Made by a program: the position numbers and the translations under genes
Part shown: piece by piece, positions 59,233 through 64,000 of the stretch
Layout: the number at the start of each line of letters is the position of its first letter
Numbering within the stretch: the first letter of the stretch is position 1
Assembly (NCBI GenBank): GCA_950022655.1
Contig: OX465588.1
Coordinates: 25,343,525 to 25,407,524 of the forward strand
Source: Alentia gelatinosa
Taxonomy: Eukaryota; Annelida; Polychaeta; Phyllodocida; Polynoidae
Direction: 5' to 3'
Length of the DNA: 64,000 nucleotides
The notes under the pieces: generated by a model
What the model saw: the letters and a program-made list of their open reading frames with translations, nothing else
What the model was told of the DNA's origin: nothing
Databases searched by the model: none

Positions 59233-59275
59233 CCGGATGAAGACACCATAGCGTCAAAACGTAGGTTCTACATGT
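59233..59275 (+). ncRNA. Degenerate hammerhead-ribozyme-like motif
   Basis: CGGATGAAGACACCATAGCG, then TCAAAACGTAGGTTCTAC. This resembles a hammerhead core CTGATGA, stem II (GAC with GTC), GAAAC and a stem III (GTAG, GTT, CTAC), as in Penelope-like elements. Two core bases differ (CGGATGA, AAAAC), so it should be inactive. Confidence 0.3.
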
Positions 59276-59569
59276 ACTGTAGCAACACATGGCCATCAAA
59301 GCGTAACCAAAACCATTCGGTTGACTAGTGGTTGTTTTGTGTTCAACTCTCAATCACATAAATATATACAAATGAATATATACAAAAAAAAAAGTTCCGA
59401 CCGAAGGCGTTCACAGATCCCACCAGATCAAGTAACGCACACGAGACAGAAAAAATTGTACCTAATGAATATATACAAATATATAGGGATGTATACAGGC
59501 AATATACAAACATAAAAACGCACACACACAAGAACACCACGCATTCATACATACTTAATAACTGCTCAG

Positions 59570-59739
59570 TGCCGCCCGCTGTCTCCCCTATCACCGATCC
59601 TCACTGGAAACAGTTGGTGTTACCCTCACCGGGAATAAAACGTGCTACAAACTTGTTGGTGTCCCTACAACTTACAAGTGCCCCGCATTTTCCCTGTCCA
59701 GCTATGCCATTCACCGCGAAGCCTCCAGAATCTCTATTG
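59570..59739 (+). other. Possible 170-nt exon
   Basis: ACTGCTCAG ends at 59569 and the excellent donor GTAAGTGA starts at 59740 after CTATTG. The segment is GC-richer than its flanks and two frames are open throughout. One gives a cysteine-containing sequence with NKTCYKLVGV and TTYKCPAF; the other a proline-rich one. The presence of two open frames weakens the case. No homology recognised. Confidence 0.25.
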
Positions 59740-60329
59740 GTAAGTGATTAGGCAGTTCTGTATAAGTGACTCAATAGCTGCGTATTTGTCCATCTTACTA
59801 TACTCTACACTCTCACCTGATTCTTCAATAGGAAAGAAAACATTGAAATTTAGAATGATTTGTTTTGTCCCGTTGTGCCTATACCCTAGTAGCGCATGTG
59901 GCTAGAAGCGTGAAATCCCATCACATTTATGGAGATAAGAGCATTACCGACTCCTCGACACTCGACACTCTTCATAACGCTGCCTATTCAGAGTATACCG
60001 CGTAAACCAAAGGATTTCTCCTCTGCTGTAAACCTTATTTCTTCAATATAGCCATCTTTTAAGAGTTATACCTGTATGAAATAACAGTAGTATGCATATG
60101 GGATGGGGCGGTGGAGAAATACGACTGACGCAACATTAACATATCTTCAGTAACAAATAATCATCATTGGGCTTCATTGCTGAAACGAATCATAGAGTGT
60201 GATGAATGTCTTGCATATGACGGTCCGTTGTAGTATAATCTTTTACTAAATAATTAGAGGATTTATTGGCAGGAGAGATTACTTTCTAGTTGTACCGCAA
60301 AGGTAGATTGCTTGCCAACTATGCGGAAA

Positions 60330-60490
60330 GGCGCCATCCACAAAGTACTTACTCACTAAGGAGGGTGAGGTGTCCGAAATCTTGCGTATGCTCCTTCTTT
60401 GTTCTATTGCGTACAAGATTAGGAATGGGGGTGGGAACGCCAGCCCAAAATCTCAGAATTGTCATACTTTATGGATGCCCCCCCCCCCCC
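60330..60490. mobile_element. Harbinger-like MITE, copy 4 (decayed)
   Basis: GCGCCATCCACAAAGTACTT at the left, GCGTATGCTCC and TTGCGTACAAGATTAGG inside, and ATACTTTATGGATGCCCC at the right. Both TIRs carry several substitutions. No target duplication visible. Confidence 0.8.
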
Positions 60491-62013
60491 CAATATATTA
60501 CTTGGTATTTTTACTGAGAATACTGAATATATCGGGAAAACTTTGTCCCTTTATGTATCTCTCAGTCCCACAGTCAGCACCGTCCCCATTCCTTAGTCCA
60601 TTGTCCTTGCTCTGTCTCTATCCTCAGCTTTGTGTTTCTATCCTCTGAATAAGGTTCAGGCTCCATTGGAGTTAATCATAATCTTCAATTCAGAGGGCGT
60701 TGTCCTAGTGCAGACGACCTGGCTGCTTATGTAACCTGCCATCCGTGTGACGGAAGGAGAGAACCCCGTAACACAGCGTCATGACGCCGCTCGCGAGCGG
60801 CATCACGGGAGAGAACGCCACTTACCGCTTCTGCCCTGCAACCTGGTTTATGATTGGTGACATGATAGTGGCATCATGACATACCTAATAAGCCCCTGTC
60901 CTATGAGGCCTGATTGGCTGGTCACAGAAGTAGGTAATCACCATATGGATGTCAGAGCAGACCACTAGTTCGTGATTAGTTGTTCTCCATATCCACAGCA
61001 CCTTCGTTCGCCCCAGGCAGTATGATCCCCGACATGTATATGTCCCTGTTCACAACCTTACCTTGGACATTTATTAATATACAGGTGATTCATCTATACA
61101 TTTGACAAATTTAATAGGTCTGAATAATCATCATATGTTAATATATTGTATTTGTCTGAATAATTGTATATTAACGCTACTTTTTCAAAAACATATAGGA
61201 ATACGAGAGGCTCCGCCATAAACTCTATAATTATTACTTAATCATTTGCCCAGCTGATTCCACCGGTGATTACGTTGCGCGAGTGTTGAATATGTATAAT
61301 TTTGAGGTTTCGAAATGGATTACTAATGATATGAAATATAGACATACAATGCTTGAAATCTGGACAGCTAACCTAAAATTCGACAAAAAAGAATATTTTG
61401 TTGATATCCCAACTATATAAAGAATTTTCTCTTTATTAAGACAGATGCAGCAGTATTTGTCAATCATAATTCTATGTGATCTACTTGTATGCATAGCTAC
61501 GATCTAACTGGAAGATAATAACAACGGGACATTGTTGGGGATGGGTTCAATTATTTTCACGATGGGTTCTGCGCTAGCCTATATAGGGTCCAATTGTATG
61601 GAGAATAAAAAGTATGAAGAACCTGAGGAAGAATGTAAATAGTTTAAGGTTATTTTTGTTTAGTTCAAAATGTAAAACTATGGAGAACAGAGGTGGAGTA
61701 TGATTAATTAGCGCTATGCATAATGATCAGAAGGATATATGGATGGGTAATGAGAACTTGTTGGTTAACAATAGGAAAGCCCCCCCCCCCCCCACCCCAC
61801 CCCAATTGCTACTACGGAACTACGATAGATATCAGTTGATCATAGATCCTGTACATGAAGAACAAAACCATATAGAAATAGGTGGATGGTGGAGGTAGCA
61901 AATGAAGCAGACAAAGTATATGGAGAGACAGAGCAAAAGAATGAGCAGGGATAAACAGGCTTGGGGGGAAGGGGAATAGTAAAGACCTGTGTGAAATAGT
62001 AGAAGGAAGTCAT

Positions 62014-62015
<2 letters not shown>
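60491..62015. other. Stretch without a recognised gene
   Basis: A perfect CpG-rich palindrome, TGACGCCGCTCGCGAGCGGC and following ATCA, is at 60781-60806, inside a weakly inverted region of about 150 bp. A run of C is at 61780-61791. Nothing else supported. Confidence 0.4.

Positions 62016-62048
<33 letters not shown>
62016..62048 (+). repeat. GA microsatellite
   Basis: About 16 uninterrupted GA dinucleotides inside a purine-rich strand that extends to 62460. Confidence 0.95.
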
Positions 62049-62049
<1 letters not shown>

Positions 62050-62125
62050 ATAGTAAGAGTAGAAAAGTAGGGGGTCGGTAGAAGGTATGGAATAGAAGTA
62101 TGTGAGCTTGGAGAGAGGACGTTAT

Positions 62126-62405
62126 GGTAGAGAGCAGATAGTAGAAGGAAGGCAGCTTAAATAGGTAGTTGTGGTAGAGAGCAGATAGTAGAAGGAAGGC
62201 AGCTTAAATAGGTAGTTATGGTAGAAAGCAGATCGTAGAAGGAAGGCAACTTAAATAGGTAGTTATGATAGAGAGCAGATGGTAGAAGGAAGGCAGCTTA
62301 AATAGGTAGTTATGGTAGAGAGCAGATCGTAGAAGGAAGGCAGCTTAAATAGGTAGTTGTGGTAGAGAGCAGATAGTAGAAGGAAGGCGGCTTGGAGAGG
62401 GAGTT
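62126..62405 (+). repeat. Minisatellite, 47-bp unit
   Basis: Six copies with an exact 47-bp spacing (starts near 62126, 62173, 62220, 62267, 62314 and 62361) built on GGTAGAGAGCAGATAGTAGA and GGAAGGCAGCTTAAATAGGT. The last copy is partial. The unit is not a multiple of three. Confidence 0.95.
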
Positions 62406-63383
62406 GTGGGAGGTTGTGAGAGAAACAAAGCCAGGTAGAAGTAGATCGATGATGAATGAAGAAGGGTAACAAAGTAACAACGATATTTTTATACCCTACG
62501 ATGCCACTGGTCAAACACTACACAAATAACATGCGATGATTGTGGGTAGAATTCAGGGTGAATATATTACATTTCTTTACGTCAGTATACTTAGTGTATT
62601 AGAGGATAACTTCCTTGATTCCCAAACCATGAGGTTGTCACGTGTGGGTTGCGCAGTGCTGATATCTGCAAGACCATTACCACACGCTTCCCCGCGGGAA
62701 TATACTGTCCATTAATTGATGAATTTGATGTTCTCATTTTTTCATTTCAATAATGAGAATATGATGCCTTCTGTTCAGTTGGATCATGGCAAATGGACTG
62801 TGTTTGGACGCCTGATGCACGTGTTTTGTTCGGTTTGCGCTTGTAGTAATGCTTTCCCATCATCCGTATTACCAGCTATAATGATGACAGATCTCCAAAG
62901 TTTCATTATCCTTGTGAAAGTTGCGAATATAAATCACTATTAAAGCGTTTTGCCATGGTATGCCTGTGCCCAATGAAGCCCGGCTTCCATGCTGCATATA
63001 TATTACTCAGTTGTCAAGATATACTACGTTGTTGTGTTGATAGTCTGATATACCCGGAAAATATAAAAAAAATAACATGAACTATATATAAGCGACCAAC
63101 CCGACGGCCAGATGCATTGTGCCTCTATAAATATATATATATATGCATTTGACTTCTCCTTTGTGCACTGATTTTGTTAATTTGTCGGAGCACATCAAAA
63201 TAACCATTCAGTCGTACACAGGCGATAGACTTCACCATCAGATGTTGTTTGTGGCCGGCCAGCGATGACAGGTTACTTCGTTAGGCCCGCTTCTGGCGTT
63301 TAGTGAAACATGTCGCAACCTACACGTCGACCACGCCACAACTCAATGCTACATGATTAATAGCTGTTATTCTCTTATTCCAG
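62406..63383. other. Putative intron or upstream region
   Basis: AT-rich with a short TA repeat at 63128. Toward 63383 a pyrimidine-leaning acceptor (TTCTCTTATTCCAG) precedes the last exon. No other feature supported. Confidence 0.4.
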
Positions 63384-63517
63384 ATGGTCTAGGCGCACCG
63401 CCAGCCCGGTGAGCACATCGCCCAGTGAGCAGCTCACGACGAAAACTATGTCACAGCCAAGTGCTGGGCAGGCCAAGCTTTAGCTGGGAGCAGCCTTGAG
63501 CAGCTCACGCCGTCGCC
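63384..63517 (+). other. Putative 5' untranslated part of the start-codon exon
   Basis: Begins after the acceptor TTCTCTTATTCCAG and runs GC-rich to the start codon. An early ATG (63384) opens a frame that stops after two further codons. A possible internal donor (GTGAGC) is at 63409. Confidence 0.45.
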
Positions 63518-63656
63518 ATGGTGATGATGGGCAGCTCGCAGCGGTTGCTGTGGAGACGACGAAGCCGCGGGAGCTGGTTTCATGACACCTGTGTGGTGCT
63601 TTACCTATTGCTTACCTGTATGGCGACAACCTTCTCTAGTGCGCAATATGGTTTCA
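63518..63656 (+). CDS. First coding exon of an unrecognised secreted or membrane protein
   Basis: A start codon in near-ideal context (CGTCGCCATGG) opens 46 codons and one base before the donor GTAAGT at 63657. The product begins MVMMGSSQRLLWRRRSRG, a basic N-terminal region. A hydrophobic core (VVLYLLLTCMA) follows, then a small-residue site (SSA before QYGF) that fits signal-peptidase cleavage after residue 42. The intron is phase 1, common after signal-peptide exons of extracellular modular proteins (known pattern; its use here is inference). The remaining exons lie beyond the window, so the family cannot be named. The exon is GC-rich, unlike the AT-rich sequence after the donor. Upstream it may connect to the 5' exons near 13-14 kb. 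Confidence 0.6.
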
Positions 63657-64000
63657 GTAAGTAATTTATTAAACCCAATCCATACATTCCCCACATTGAT
63701 AATTCATCTCTGTTTGACTGATCTGATTTTAACATTATATTATAACCTATATGTCATACACTTATGTTAATTCTCTGAATCAAATGAATGACATTTTGAA
63801 AGAGATACTGATCCTAACATATATGGTAAAGCAGTCTTATAACACGAACAATGCACGTTCGATATTACATAACTAACAGTCGTTACAAAAGGAGATTTCT
63901 GTATCCATTAGACAAACAGCGTTTCACTCACCCTATAAAATAGATCTATTCAATTTCCAAGTGAAATTAGTACAGTGTACTAGTGTTACATATCCTGGAG
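63657..64000 (+). other. Putative intron 3, partial
   Basis: Starts with the consensus donor GTAAGT and is AT-rich to the window end. Nothing else recognised. Confidence 0.5.

Noticed and set aside
62126..62405. CRISPR-like array with 47-bp spacing
   Set aside because: The whole 47-bp unit is repeated, with no variable spacer.

Overview
This window looks like non-coding DNA from an animal nuclear genome. It is AT-rich and has long stretches without genes. There are CR1/L2-like non-LTR retrotransposon relics, Harbinger-like and pogo/Tigger-like MITEs, microsatellites and minisatellites, and GT-AG splice signals. Nothing is bacterial: there are no operons or Shine-Dalgarno sites, and no open reading frame is longer than about 180 codons. 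The repeat style suggests a marine invertebrate (a deuterostome or a lophotrochozoan), but I cannot name the species.

One gene model can be proposed, on the + strand. It has a CpG-rich 5' exon ending at 13350, a well-formed internal non-coding exon at 14229-14306, and, about 49 kb downstream, an exon at 63384-63656. That last exon carries a strong-context start codon (63518), a signal peptide and a phase-1 donor. Joining these exons is inference: they could belong to more than one gene. Most of the window would then be its first introns. Possible extra exons lie at 41518-41548, 55499-55621 and 59570-59739.

The rest is repeats. The most striking feature is a recurring two-part element. A long imperfect palindrome (about 100-150 bp, arms about 45-75 nt, CpG-containing apex) lies next to a separate 140-400 bp module with its own 11-15 bp terminal inverted repeats (TIRs). 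At least four families, with different arm and TIR sequences, share this layout: family 1 at 704-1042 and 51374-51656; family 2 at 27058-27586, 29161-29449, 33950-34372, 36345-36671 and 51674-51927; family 3 at 14745-15015, 52332-52664 and 52670-52958; family 5 at 41861-42170 and 46096-46412. A fifth, family 4 (16988-17527 and 22799-23124), fits more loosely. Families 2, 4 and 5 share a related inner stem of the type GCGTAGTAATWC.

Layout: 0-13 kb is quiet apart from one family 1 element, a pogo-like fragment, two tRNA-like sequences, a minisatellite and a LINE relic. 13-14.3 kb holds the putative 5' exons. 14.7-27 kb holds family 3 and 4 elements and nested MITEs. 27-37 kb is dense in family 2 elements, including a near-identical inverted pair of about 650 bp (29161-29809 and 33729-34372), a LINE relic and a pogo-like MITE. 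37-52 kb has further repeat pairs, a CpG island near 40.7-41.0 kb and a 28-bp minisatellite. 52-55 kb has a tandem pair of family 3 elements, a 12-bp-type minisatellite and a 727-bp element with 73-nt TIRs. 55-64 kb is mostly unannotatable until the signal-peptide exon near the end.
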